Origin: Hyposmocoma kahamanoa
Lineage: Eukaryota > Arthropoda > Insecta > Lepidoptera > Cosmopterigidae
NCBI RefSeq assembly: GCF_003589595.1
Contig: NW_020653711.1
Span: 3,915,207 to 3,979,206 of the forward strand
Direction: 5' to 3'
Length of the DNA: 64,000 nt
A program made the translations under genes and the position numbers. The notes below the pieces were generated by a model. That model was given only the letters and a program-made list of their open reading frames with translations, did no database searches and was not told the origin of the DNA. Positions 40,292-52,600 of the stretch are shown here, one piece after another. Each line of letters begins with the position of its first letter. Within the stretch, counting starts at the first letter, position 1.

Positions 40292-40919
40292 CAAATATAG
40301 AAATAATTGTCATGACAATGCCAAAGAATTGATGCCATTATATATCAATATAAAATGTTGGAGAAATAATCTCATAATATTGATTTGAATTTTTTAAATT
40401 TTCATTTTCAAATTAATAATATTTTTAGTTGTCAAAGATGTATATTTTAATTAGTATTTGTTAATTACCAACATAATAATTTTTAAATGCGCATACCTGT
40501 GTCACATTCGCACTATCCTGTTATTATTGTAAACTATCAATTATTGAATTATATTTTTTTAATTTCACTGGTGCCTTATACTAAATAAATAAAAATATTT
40601 GAATTAAAAGATACTTTGCTTTTTTCTACAAATTATTTATATTTTTCATAGTACAGGGTCAAGGGCACGTCAAGTTTGACACTAAAGGTTTAAATGTAAC
40701 TATGCCGCTTGCAATAAGAACGGTCCAAAGTGTCAAGCTTCATGTGCTCTTGACTGTACCTACACTAGTAAAGGTACTGTATTTAAAATGAAACAATAGT
40801 CATAAGTAGAAAAGATGAAAATTCTATTTAATAATACCTATACATACAACCTACCCTAAATACTAAAATTATAATAATATTTATATTATACAGTAATAAC
40901 TACTAATAACAGCAACTCC
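40292..40919. other. Spacer between the convergent Harbinger genes
   Basis: A ~30-bp direct repeat (CCAAAGAATT..TGCCATTATA) occurs at about 40260 and 40320. An AATAAA-containing AT-rich stretch lies near 40585, and a nested MITE at 40654-40756. Confidence 0.55.
40654..40756. repeat. 103-bp TA-flanked MITE (family I)
   Basis: Ends CAGGGTCAAGGGCACGTCAA and (reverse) CAGTCAAGAGCACATGAAGC, with an inner TTGACACT/AGTGTCAA. TA lies at 40652-40653 and 40757-40758. A related copy split by a SINE is at 43470-43850. Confidence 0.85.
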
Positions 40920-42390
40920 TTAAAAATAATTTAAAATGAGCTGTTGCCTGCTTCTGTCATCAATAGTTTGCACTACAGTATTTTCTGATGTCACTTCATT
41001 GACAACTTCTGTTTCGTCTTCTGACAGTTGGACCTCAGGGGGTACTAGCTGAATGTTATTATCTTTGCAGATGTTGTGTAGTACTGCTGTGGCTATGATT
41101 ACTCTTTGTATGTTACTTAATGATAAGCGCATAGTCAATGCTATAACTGGAAAGCGGCGTTTCCACACACCAAAAGTCCTGTACAAACATACATAATAAT
41201 TGTTCATAAAAAACTACTATTATGTCTTGAATCTTTGAAATAATAATACAGGGTGTTTTTACCTTTCAATTGTATTTCTAGTTTTTATGTGTGCCTCATT
41301 ATATCTAATTTCTTGACTAGTAGATGGGTTTAATAGGGGTGTGAGTAAGTATGGGCGGTTTGGATAGGCACTATCCCCAAGTAACCACCGATTTCCTAAA
41401 TTTCCATCTTCACATGAAGCTGTAATAATTAATATTAACATAAGTAACTCACATTACTAGTGCTTCAGTTTTAGTTAGATTTGTTACTACCTCTTAAATG
41501 AGAATTATTAAAAATTGTTGCATCGTGGGATGAACCAGGCCACCGAGCAACAACATTTAGTAATTTCAGTTCTGCATCACAAACAGCTTGGACGTTAAGG
41601 GAAAAGTATCCCTTTCTGTTTCGGAATTCTTCCCCTATTGTTGAACCTGAAACAAAATTATCTAATCATTGTAATTCATAATGTATGTACAAAGATAAAA
41701 TAATTACTGGCACACTTCAAAAATTATGTTCTAATTTGATGATAAATCATTGGATTGAATACTTACATGGAGATTGAATGCGTACATGAGTACAGTCAAT
41801 GGCACCACATACTCTAGGAAATTGAGCTATATTGTAAAATTTATCTGTACTCCTAGTATGCAGCACAATATATTTGTTATACAATCTAGCAATAGCAGCA
41901 GATATGTTTGATACAATTCTACACGCTGATGACAAGGACACACCAGCAAAATCAGCCACTGAATTTAGCATAGTCCCCAATGCGTAAAATCTAAGTGTTA
42001 ATAAAAGTTGATGCAATGGTGGTATGCCGTTATTCCTGAAAATGATAATGAGTTCAGTATTATTTAGCGTAGAATATTAGCAAGTTAAGCAGTCAATGTT
42101 TAGGTTATGAATTAAGATTAGGATATAATAGATAGGTAATAATAAATTACATACCGTTTTGATTTGATTTTGATAAATGGCATTATTTCATTTAAAACAA
42201 ATTCAACAGACGTTTTGTTTAGCCTAAATCTGAAAGTAAACTCAGCGTCAGTTAAACTTGCCATGAAATTTATACGCCGAAACGTTCTTGAAGACACAAG
42301 TTGGTCTTGGTCGCTGTCGCTATTATCAAAATCCGATAACTGAGCAAATTGTTCAAGATCACAGTCGCTATCACTTGAGAATACTTCCAT
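40920..42390 (-). CDS. PIF/Harbinger transposase (DDE nuclease)
   Basis: Five minus-strand exons (42390-42155, 42035-41767, 41646-41491, 41419-41263, 41178-40920), all GT-AG, join to 358 residues. ATG at 42390 is chosen over an upstream GTG. The enzyme cuts and reinserts the element at TWA-type targets. Catalytic residues are Asp159 in CGAIDCTHV, Asp236 in LLGDSAYP and Glu272 in TRNTIERTFG, with 35 residues between the last two. A conserved [15 protein letters not shown] and PGSSHD precede them. The N-terminus is acidic ([11 protein letters not shown]). No stop or frame error is seen, so it could be functional. Confidence 0.92.
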
Positions 42391-42844
42391 TTTCACACTA
42401 TTACACAGTACAATCGGTCAAAATTGGAGGATCGCTACTAAAGATCGAACACGTTCAAAATTCGATTTGTCAAACTTAAGGATCGGTTATAGAAAGCGCA
42501 CAACTGTCACTGCCATACAAATGTCAATCTAAAAATGCCATATTGCCCTCCCACAGATGGATTGAAACAAAAGATCGGAATAACGATCCATCGATCGGTT
42601 ATTGAAATAGTAAAAATAGGATTTGGATTGATTATTCAATCTTAGATAGCAAATTATGGATTGAGATTGAATATAGAAAGCGGCCGTTAGAGTGACGGAG
42701 AGTGACGGCAAATGTCAAATGTCAAGCGGGAGAATAGGTAGGTTATTGTACTTTTATCGCTCAGCTTGAGAAAATAAATAGATGAGAGTCAGCCGTGACC
42801 ATGAGACCTGCAAAGGGCCCGGAACGTTGGTTTGTTTGAAACAA

Positions 42845-43325
42845 CGAGAAAATAACCAGAAGTAGAGATGAAATCTCATTTAATTTGTTTGAAAACTAAT
42901 CTGCCATATCATTACTGTAACAACTGCGTTCCGATTGACCAGCCCGAATTCGAAACAATTGACGGGTGTCGTCAATTGTTTCACATCAACTCGACCAGTT
43001 AACTATTATAATGGACGAAAATTGCAAAATTACATATTTAATGTTTAATTACCTATGAAATTTGATCCCGTTTGTTTTGTAATTACATGTTTTGCTGTTG
43101 TCCCCACACTACCGAATAGAACAGCACGCCATTGTTAGAAATATTATCTTTATTACTATAAATACAGAATATTTTTGGAATGACACAGGTCAGTTTTTGG
43201 CGCTGTCCATATTTCAGTGCAAACGAGAGTTGATATTTATAAGTGACGTATCACTAATGAGTTACCTGGAACGTGTGGCCCTTATTTCGTTTCTATTTCT
43301 GGTTATACCTATATATACTCGATGG
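42845..43325. repeat. MITE family B
   Basis: Left CGAGAAAATAACCAGAAGTA, right TTTCTATTTCTGGTTATACC..TATATATACTCGATG. The interior aligns with 60952-61469 (CAATTGACGGGTGTCGTCAA). The left end lacks the TAT of other copies and is adjacent to a family E fragment (GGAACGTTGGTTTGTTTGAA). Confidence 0.8.
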
Positions 43326-43469
43326 CTTGAAAAAAACAAAATAAATATACGTGATTTAGGCCCGAAGAAATAGTAATGTCGATATGTCTCTTATACTATT
43401 ATACTCCTATCGATCGGGGTTTACAATTTTTATGTATAACCCTTAGAGGATGGAAAAAAATAAAGGAAT

Positions 43470-43850
43470 AGCCACTCGCATATGAAACTTGACACTTTGG
43501 ACTTTGTACCGTTCATAGCGCAAGGGATATATAACTATAATATATAACTGGATATATAACTATAATATAACTGCCTCCGTGGCCGAACGGTTACCATGCC
43601 GGACTGCCACGCAGAGGTCCCAGGTTCGATTCCCGGGCAGGGAGAAATGTTTGTATGGCTTACATTTATTTCTCTCGTGAGTTTGGGTGTAATTTGTGGT
43701 TGTCTATGTGTGTGTCCATGGCACCCGCGACACAGGGTTTCCCTAGTGCGGGGCTATGTTGAGTGTGAGCGTTATTTATTTATTTATTTATATTTGATAT
43801 CGAGTTTGATTTCAATCTCAAGTGTCAAGCGCGACATTGTCATGACCCTG
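43470..43850. repeat. Family I MITE split by a SINE
   Basis: CATATGAAACTTGACACTTT on the left and AGTGTCAAGCGCGACATTGT...GACCCTG on the right are the two ends of the MITE seen intact at 40654. A family C SINE separates them. Confidence 0.7.
43568..43795 (+). repeat. tRNA-derived SINE (family C), best copy
   Basis: The A box lies around TGGCCGAACGG (43580-43590) and the B box GGTTCGATTCC at 43623-43633. The body reads CTCGTGAGTTTGGGTGTAAT...GGCACCCGCGACACAGGG, with a TTTA-repeat tail. The head resembles a tRNA in layout but lacks an acceptor-stem fold, so it is not a tRNA gene. Confidence 0.88.
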
Positions 43851-44204
43851 TATATAACCTTGTTAAGTAAAAAAAGAATAAACGCTGTTCAATGTCATTA
43901 TTATTGTAAACAATGTCTACAGTAAACATTTATTTTTATAATATTGTGTTAAATGTGATAAAGACGTAGACAGAGAAACCTATAGACGCCGCCATATTAT
44001 GTTCGATCCCACTCATAAAAGAAAGAGAAACGCTTATTAGAAATATACGACGAGAAAAGAGAGTGTGCCATAATTTTTTGTCTCTCTTTGCGTGGCAGTT
44101 TTTTCAAGGTTATTTTTGCTTATGATTTTTTCATTCGAATGATCGTCGTAGTCTCAGTTCAATGCGAAAATAATCTAGTGGTTTTCTGTGTTTGTACTTT
44201 TCGT

Positions 44205-44445
44205 TTAAAAAAAATCAGAGATTTCTCATAGATGGCGCTAAAAAGTAGTTAAAACAAAAACAAAGATATGCAACAAATACTTTATTTTTAGTTGATGGTT
44301 CGTTCCGTAGCCCAGTTGGGAGAGCGTCAGCCACGTTATGGCGAGGGCATTGGTTCGAGTCCAGCTGGATCGAAAGAATTTCCCTTTGTGTTCAATCTTT
44401 GCATTAATAATTATAACACACTAGTGGAGTAATTTCACATCAATC
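44205..44445 (+). repeat. tRNA-derived SINE (family D), longest copy
   Basis: It has the upstream block CAGAGATTTCTCATAGATGG, head TAGCCCAGTTGGGAGAGCGT, B box GGTTCGAGTCC, and tail CTAGTGGAGTAATTTCA. Confidence 0.75.
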
Positions 44446-45530
44446 AATTTACTATCAGGGTAGTAAAACATCGTAATATGCAATAAACTTAATATTTCAA
44501 AAAACTAATTACAAAAAATAATGAAGCCAAGCTTTCGGATTTGTCTTATCATTCACGAGTATGATATTTTTGCCTTAAAACATAATATTGTTATGTGATC
44601 GTGAAATAGTCCACTGATATGATTTAAAATTACATTATAAGAAAACATGACATATAAATTGCTTTGTTTGGTATTACCAACTTTTAATCTTAGTTCCGCC
44701 TCATTTGTGTATAAAATCAAAACTGGTAATTTATGTTATTGACTAACGAAACATATTTGTATGTAATTCGTGATCAGAAAGAGAATTGGAACCCACTAAA
44801 GTACTAAAAATATGTAGCAGATACTTTTTAATTATTAAAAAAAAAAACAAAACCTTTACTATGCTTGTTGCTATACCAACTTATATGGTTTTGTAGTATC
44901 ATAACGCACTGCTTAACTACAATAGTGTTGTAACTCAAAATATGTGAATTTCAAGATTATATATTGCTTAACGTAAAATTTCAATCTCTACACATCATTC
45001 CAACCGTCGTCGTTAGAATATTGTGAGAAACAATTGAAAAATATCTACTTAACTCATAAGACAACCCTTTGTGAGCCAGTTCTGGACAAAACAATTCTTA
45101 CCCAAAAATATGTTTCTTTCTTTTATTTTTTTGAAATATGTCGGGCAAGTAGGAAATTGATTAGATGTCGGTAGTGAACCTAAACCTATACAAAATAAAA
45201 GTTAATAATCATTAGCGGGAAGTGAGTAATAAGTTTTTCAACGATTCTGCAAAAATACAATTTTTGATTATATTTTATTCACATCGTTCAAGGTTGTTTA
45301 AGGAAACACTAATGTTTAATGAAAATGTAAAAGCATGGATTCTTTAATTTTTTAAGATCGTTTGTATATATTGGAAATAACATATCCACGTACATTATCT
45401 TGGAACATTATTTTATACTATTTCACTATTTGACATCCTACCTATGATCCCATCCAATATCCAGTAGAGCAAACAAAACTCTTAATTAACTAAAAAATAC
45501 AATAGAAATGCTACCATATCATACAATTTT
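44446..45530. other. AT-rich intergenic spacer
   Basis: No ORF, repeat or RNA gene was recognised. Confidence 0.5.
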
Positions 45531-45829
45531 AGTAGCAGTGGAGCTCCTTGTGAAAGAGTTCGTCCAGGGAAATATTGCCTTACCTATTTCTGCCGCCGAG
45601 CAGTAATGTGCGCATTATTGTGTTCCAGTTTTCAAGGGTAATTAGGTGCTGGTGAAATTGCATGCACATGAGACTTGTCAACTTATGTCTCAGGGTGACA
45701 GGCGCAGTGCCAGAGCCTCTCAGATCTTAGCAACTTAAAGTTCTTAATGCAACTGTTATGGACAGGCGTGTAGCTTACAATCAGGCGCACGACTTGTTTG
45801 TCCCGTCACTTGAAATTATAAAAAAAATT
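45531..45829 (+). repeat. Family A retroposon, full length
   Basis: From AGTAGCAGTGGAGCTCCTTG to TTGAAATTATAAAAAAA. The hairpin reads CAGTAATGTGCGCATTATTG. A SINE follows within 15 bp. Confidence 0.85.
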
Positions 45830-45842
45830 AGCAGTGTCTAAA

Positions 45843-46041
45843 TAACTGCTTCCGTGGCAAAACCATGCTGAACTGCCACGCAGAGGTCCCCCGGTTCAAT
45901 TCGAAAGTCGGGAGAAATATTTGTATAGCCTACATTTATTTCTCTCGTGAGTTTGGGTGTGATTTGTGGTTGTCTATGTGTGTGTTCATGGCATCAGCGA
46001 TACAGGGTTCCCTAAGTGCGAGGTTATGAGTGTGTGCATTA
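45843..46041 (+). repeat. tRNA-derived SINE (family C)
   Basis: TAACTGCTTCCGTGGC, B box GGTTCAATTCG, and the shared body CTCGTGAGTTTGGGTGTGAT. A small deletion removes part of the A box. Confidence 0.8.
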
Positions 46042-46555
46042 AAATTTACATAACAACATAATTATCCCAGAGTTTACCGAAAAACAAGGTAATTTTTTTC
46101 TAGAGTCACACTTGTGCGACAATAAGTGTAACTGTATATAGGACTTACTTTGTCTCATGTGTGGCCACGCCAGGCCAGTGTCTTGTGTATTAATACGTTT
46201 ATGGATAAAAATCATTATCTATTGAAATTGGGTGAGTCTAATCATTAAAAATAGATGTTAAAATTTATTGTTAACAAAATCTTAGCTTATAAATTTTTCG
46301 AGTTCTGAAAGTTTCGTTGCATCTCGAAAATATGTTCATGATCATAACATTCTGGATTATTATATATAATATGAATTAGTTTACCACACTTGAAACGTGC
46401 AAGAGGCTGATTTTTAAAAACATTCACAAGCGTGCAATGATATTATATAGTTACGATATTAGGAGCGTGACAATTTTTTGTTAGATTTGCATGTGTAACG
46501 AAAACCTGTTTTTTTCAGCGGTGTAAAAAATATATCTTTCTGAAGTATTCTTAAA
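46042..46555 (+). promoter_or_regulatory. Gene B upstream region
   Basis: TTTTTTTCAG at 46510-46519 is a strong splice-acceptor-like site 37 bp before the ATG, so a 5' UTR intron is plausible. TATATAG-type sequence lies at about 46443. The promoter position itself cannot be fixed from sequence. Confidence 0.35.
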
Positions 46556-46674
46556 ATGGGAGAACTTCGATTATTTTTCATAAGTACGTGTTTACTTACG
46601 ACATTTTGCCATATCCTACCACAAGAAAGATTGTATGCGTTGGACATTGTACATTATAATGATTTTCATGCAAG
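46556..46674 (+). CDS. Gene B exon 1 (signal peptide)
   Basis: ATG at 46556 in AAAATGG context. The hydrophobic core LFFISTCLLTTFCHI spans residues 6-20, and cleavage probably occurs before LDIVHYNDFHAR. Donor GTAAGT at 46675. Phase 2, matched by exon 2. Confidence 0.92.
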
Positions 46675-49600
46675 GTAAGTCAATTTTATATATAATTTAT
46701 GTTGTGTTATAAAACCTGCATTTAAATGTTAAAGCACGTATATTTTCCTTTTTGGGAGAGGTTGTGTATTATGAGGAACGTTCGCAGGGTACGCAGCGTC
46801 AGTATAGGCCGCGTAGTGTCGCTTTTGTACAGAGCCCTTAGGTTAAAGTTCGTAAATAATTATTAACGAAGTTGCGCCCGGTTCGTAACGAGAGCAGCTA
46901 TAGTGCTAAATCAACAATGGGCGATGTTGAATTATCTTTATTTGCCTACTTTGCCCAACTAAACCGTACTTCAAGAAATGTGTTAAGTATACAAGTGTTA
47001 TAACGAGAAACAATACGCGTCGAGTGCTTATATTGCATTTTATTTTATTGTATATTATATTTTAGGCAGTAGAGCTCCTTGTGAAAGAGTTCGTCCAGGG
47101 AAGCACCACTGTGCCTATTTCTGCTGCCTAGCAGTAATGTGAGCATTACTGCGTACCGGTTTTGAAGGGTAACGGTGCTGGTGAAATTACAGGCACATGG
47201 AACTTGTCAACTTATGTCTCAGGTTCCCCTCAGATCTTAGCGATATAAAGTTCTAAGTAGCACTGTAACAGCTGTTATAGACAGGCGTGTCCCCAGACGC
47301 ACGTTTTGTTCGTCCTGCCGCTTGTGTCATAATAAAAAAATATTTTTGACAGTTAACTAGCAATTACTTTCGTTGTGGTGTTTAGAAGAAAAGCTTTACT
47401 GAATTTATAATTAAAAAATGTAACTATTAGAATTATTATTTTTTAATTATTTACTGTTAATTTAATTTAGTACAAATTCTTATTGTTAAAATAATATATT
47501 TTGCAAAATGTATGTAGTATTGAATTAGAATGTTATTTACTAAATTTAAAATAAGGTATTTAAATTGATAACTTTTGTAGCTATTGTTCAGAATAGGGTG
47601 GTTTGCATTAAAATTAGATTTAACTGGTTGATGACACATACGGAAGAAAAAAAAACAATGGAAGTGCTATAAACTTCGATGACTATCAGAACCGCTGTCG
47701 CCAAAACTCATACAATCATAAAACATGTTAAACACTATGAAACCCTGAAAAAGGTCGTAGTTTGTAATTTAAAAAGATGTAACAAATTCTTCAGAATTTG
47801 TTACATAACAGTTCATGTTATTAATATAATTTAAACTTTATTAAAATTAATTAAAATAAGGCTTAACGATGATATAAAACACCATGGATAATATTACAGG
47901 TGCAACTATCATTTTTGCATTCCTAATTAGTAAACAATTTTTCCACGAATTCAAGGTTTTGCGCTGTATAATTGACACGATCAGCGAAAGTAGCGGACGG
48001 AGCTCAAGTATGTGGAACTCCACATACCATTGGCACACGTTTCACACTAAACACTGTAGATATTTATTGTTCTGTGCTTTAACATCTCAGTCAGCAGTGG
48101 CCATGTGACCTGAGAGGGCCCAAAAGGCGTGTTGCTTACAATCAGACGTTCGCCTTGTTCGTCCAGTCTCTTGGTATCATAAAAAAAAGATAGCACTAGT
48201 TTTCGAAGAAATAGTTTCATTTCCAATGTTTAGCAATATAGAAAGCCTAACAACTCGTTGTATAAATATGATTGTTTTGATTTTTCGCTTTTCGCCCACG
48301 ATAGCGAGCCTCTCGCATTGGCCAGATCTGTTACGATTGTAAAATAGATGTAGCGCATAGCGTAGAAAAATAACACCCTGCCGCTAGAATATTAAGAAGT
48401 TTATAAAATATTTTATTCTCTCACTCCAAATAATATGTTGATTCCCCGTGGGGAGAATTTTGGAATAGAATTTTTCTAAATTGGTTTTGATCATTGTAAG
48501 TAGTCCCCGGCGTTATCCATTACTTTGGTACTAGTAGCATAAGAAAATTGTGTGTTTGACGCTGGTTTAGTCAGGAACTACTTGATGATTGTGTATTCAC
48601 TCTTAGTTATCAGTTCGTTCAGCCGGAAATGGAATAATAACGTTACTTGAATGCAATTAGTTGTTTTATCCACTTTTCACATTAGTTCGAAAATACAAAA
48701 GATGGATGAGGTTAAAACGGATTCTAAATATTACGCGGCAAGTTTACAGAGAGCGAGGCGGTACACGTCTTCACTGTCCAAGGAACTATACAATAAGCCC
48801 CCTCTCTCCGACCATACCCAGTTTGAGCTGTCAAACTGACGTATATTTGTCAACAGAGAAACCATGATCGTGACTGGTTAAAATAATTCGTAGATAGCCT
48901 TGTAAAGGTCTATCCACACATATCAGGGCCGTCCCTGGGCAGTGGCCGGGACGTGGACGGGCCGTGCTCCCTCAGGGGCTCAAAAAAATATCGTTGTGTA
49001 TATTTTGTATGAACTCGTTCACACATGTCCGTATCCTGGTCGGGGCCGGGACGGGCCCGCAAGTTCATACAAACTAGCACGCCTCGTCCACGTCCCGGGT
49101 ACGGTCCGGATATGTGTGGATAGTTCTTAAATCGTTTATCTAATAAATTACGTTTGAAGTGATAACTGACTCCGACATATAAATACAAAATTTATTTTTT
49201 AGATTCGAAGAAACGTCAGTTCACTATCCAGTATGTCGATTCAACAACGGCTCATGTCTGGGTGGATTCCCGCGGCTCTACAAGGAAATAACCACACTCC
49301 TCAACGAGAAACCAGACGCGTTACTATTGAACGTTGGAGATAGTTTTCAAGGAACATATTGGTACACTTTGTTAAAATGGAACGTAACTCAGGAATTCAT
49401 GAACTTGTTGCCTCATGATGCTCATGTAGGTTATTTTTACTATTCTCGTTCTTATCTTGACAGCACTATTATACGCCACAGGGAATTGATGAGCTTATAT
49501 TGTCGCTTCACACCCCGTGTTACTTTGCGGATGTCCCCCTTAGTACGAGTTATTATAGTTAGGTTAGGTTAGTTAGTAGCCTCATCCTGCTCATGTTAGT

Positions 49601-52600
49601 TCTTTTCAGTATCTTCTTCCTTATATTTGCTGACAATTTTCTTCATATTTCAAGACAAATAAGAGATTGTTTATATATCGAGTTCTTAGGTTTTCGCTAT
49701 TGTTACACATAGGAAATGAAACTATTTTTCCGGATTTAAATCGCGTATGTTTGTTTTTTCAAACAAACCAACGTTTCAAGCCCTTTATCATGGGACCTCC
49801 CATGGTCAAACGTTGGTTTGTTTGAAAAAACAAATGTACACGATTTAAATCCGGAAAAATAGTTTCATTTCCCATAGATTGTTTATATTTTATATATACT
49901 TGTACAATTCAGCTGAAGCTTCAAATTCAGCTAGTTCGTCCTAAAGTTTGTTTTATATAAGTAGTTGAAATGCGACCTGACATATGACTTTTCCTTCCAA
50001 AGTAGATGTTGAGGAGTAAGCTTAAATTTAGAACATTGTCCATAGTTGTTGAACCCAATCGCATCTGTTAGGTTAGATGTGGTGACAGTAATATAATGAC
50101 AGTAGTAAGTGACGTGTGGTACGGCGGCACTGCGAAGTGCGGTTGTAGAGTACTCCCATCGATTACAAACATTCCTGTTCTCTTACTGCAAATCACGAAG
50201 ATTGATTGGTCAATATTTCTTGGAGTGATTTGGATTGAGTTCTAGAAAAGTTGAAGGGCAACAATAGACATGGTAAATCGTTGCCACACGATGCGTTGCG
50301 ATGCTTGACCGATAACGTAGGGTTATACTACATATAAATTAGAACTGCATGCCACTTGCGGCGACGGAACACGTGCACATCGGACAAGGGGCCTGAAGCT
50401 GGGATGGGTGTTGCGGCATATACCGACACGATGCAAATGTATGGCATCGCGTAGTAAGCATCATTATCAGGCGGGACATTGACTCGGAAATAGAAGAATA
50501 TCGATATTTTCTATATACTAATTCTCACAGCCATGTACAAACAAAACTACACACATCAAAAGTGTCTAGGGATCAAGTGAATATTTTTAAAATAAAAATT
50601 ATTTAAGCAATATTTACCAAATCCAGTCTTCCAGGACGACTTCTTACTTTAATGCTTATGTTTTATTTAACCGCTTACCCCTATATTTAATAAAAATAAA
50701 CTAAAATTGATGTTTTTGCAAATTGTGGGAAAAAACTCAAATTAACGGCGTCAATTAAATGACAAAAAAATGGCGAAAATGATGATTTTGCTCATTTTTA
50801 TTGTAAAGATAAGAAAATTAATAATCTGTATTTCCACCATTAACACGAATCACACAATTACAGCGATTTGGCATGCTTAAGATGAGTTCATCAAAATCAC
50901 TTTGAGGAATGGCCGCCCATGTGTTTTGTAACAAGTCAAAATATTGTTGTAGAGTATGTACGGTATGCATACTCGGCACAGCTCTTCTTTGAAGCATATC
51001 CCATGCGTGCTCAATTGGATTGAGGCCTGGCGATTGAGCAAGCCACGGCAGAACGTTGATACGAGCTTCGGCAAGAATGCGTGTTACGACTCTAGCCGTG
51101 TGTGGACGTGGGTTGTCATGCATTAGTTGAAATGAATCACCCAACTGGCCTCGCAAAGGGATGATAACATCTGAAACAATCCTCTCTGCGTAAACTTGAG
51201 CATTGAGGTTACCCCTGATCCAAATGAGATCGGTTCTTCCGCCGATCCAAATACCGGCCCATATCATTATTGTTCCCCCACCATATGGATGAACTTCCTG
51301 ACAATATCTCAAACGTTCATGACGTCCAGATGTTCTCCAAACTCGAGTACGTCTTGTATCCGGTCTCATACCGAAGCGGGATTCATCCGAAAAGCACACA
51401 TAGCGCCAGTCTTCTTCCTCCCAGTTTCTGTGTTCGCGAGCCCATCGTAAACGGGTCCTGCGATTGCAGGGTGCAATAGGTGGAACTCTGAGCGGCCTTC
51501 GGGATCGCAGACCCACTTCACGTAAACGATTTCGGATTGTTTGATCGCTTATTAGCAAGCCTGAGGAGCTGTGGAGCCTCGTAACCGACATCATGGCGGT
51601 CATGGTACGATTCCGTCGAGCAGTATTTTGGATATACCGGTCCTGTCTGCGAGTCGTGATGCGAGATCGTCCTCCATGTCGCTCGGCCACGCTGCCCGTC
51701 ATGCGATAGCGCGTCCAGAGGCGAATAATGACGCTCTGTGTAGTGTTAAGAGTGAAAGCCAAAGCATGTTGCCTGGAACCAGCTTCCAACATTCCGACGG
51801 CTCGCATCATCACTTCTCGGGTTAAATGATGTCGTCTCTCCATAATAATGTAAATTGTTTCGGTTCCGATGCAGATATTGTAATGATTTTGTCAAAACGT
51901 TATAACTCATTTTTATACAAAACCACATTGTCAATAGATTTTCTTCTTATTATCGAATTATAAACAATATTCCTTATTTAAATGTTAAAACTCACTAAAA
52001 AGTATCAATAGCGATACAAAAAAGTTAATATAATTAACCCTAATTGCAGCAATACTCTTAAACGTACTTGATCCCTAGACACTTTTGATGTGTGTATAAT
52101 TTTATTGTCACAATCATACATTGCCTGATTTCTATAACAATAGTTCTATAATTTGCTTGAGAAATACGATTTGTACGAAAAACACACTTTCTTAACATCA
52201 CCACTATTTACTTTGCGATATTGTGTATCATTAATCATGTAATAATCAATCATAACTTCGTTTGACAGGCTATAGGCAACCACGAATTCGACGACGGTCC
52301 GGAGGGTCTGGCGCCTTACCTCTCGCATCTAAAAGCACCAGCGCTAGCTGCCAATATGGACGTGTCACAAGAACCTGTACTGCAGGGATTGTTCCAGAGC
52401 AGTATAGTTGTTGAGAAAAAAGGACGGAAAATTGGCATCATTGGTCTTGCTACGCAGGAAACAGCGGTGAATTAGAAATGCTACAATATTATTTTTTAGC
52501 TCAATATTTCTGTAGATGAGAGGTAGAGAACTTTAAGTGCCAAAAGCCGATTCGAAATGCTCGTATTTTTCGCTCCTATTACATGGACATAAAGGGTTTT

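Larger units (their letters stand above)
38528..42686. mobile_element. PIF/Harbinger transposon, apparently complete
   Basis: 4159 bp, flanked by a 3-bp TTA target duplication (38525-38527, 42687-42689), with inverted ends CGGCCGCTTTCTATATTC at both termini and AT-rich subterminal repeats containing AATC and TCTAAGATTG. It carries two convergent genes, a Myb/SANT-like protein (+) and a DDE transposase (-). Both splice into open frames with the catalytic residues present. It holds a 103-bp MITE between the two genes. Confidence 0.93.

Noticed and set aside
42388..42396. Upstream GTG start of the Harbinger transposase
   Set aside because: An ATG two codons later (42390) is the more likely eukaryotic start.
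43568..43640. Functional tRNA gene
   Set aside because: A and B boxes are present but the acceptor stem does not pair, and the unit continues into a repeated body found four times, so it is a SINE.
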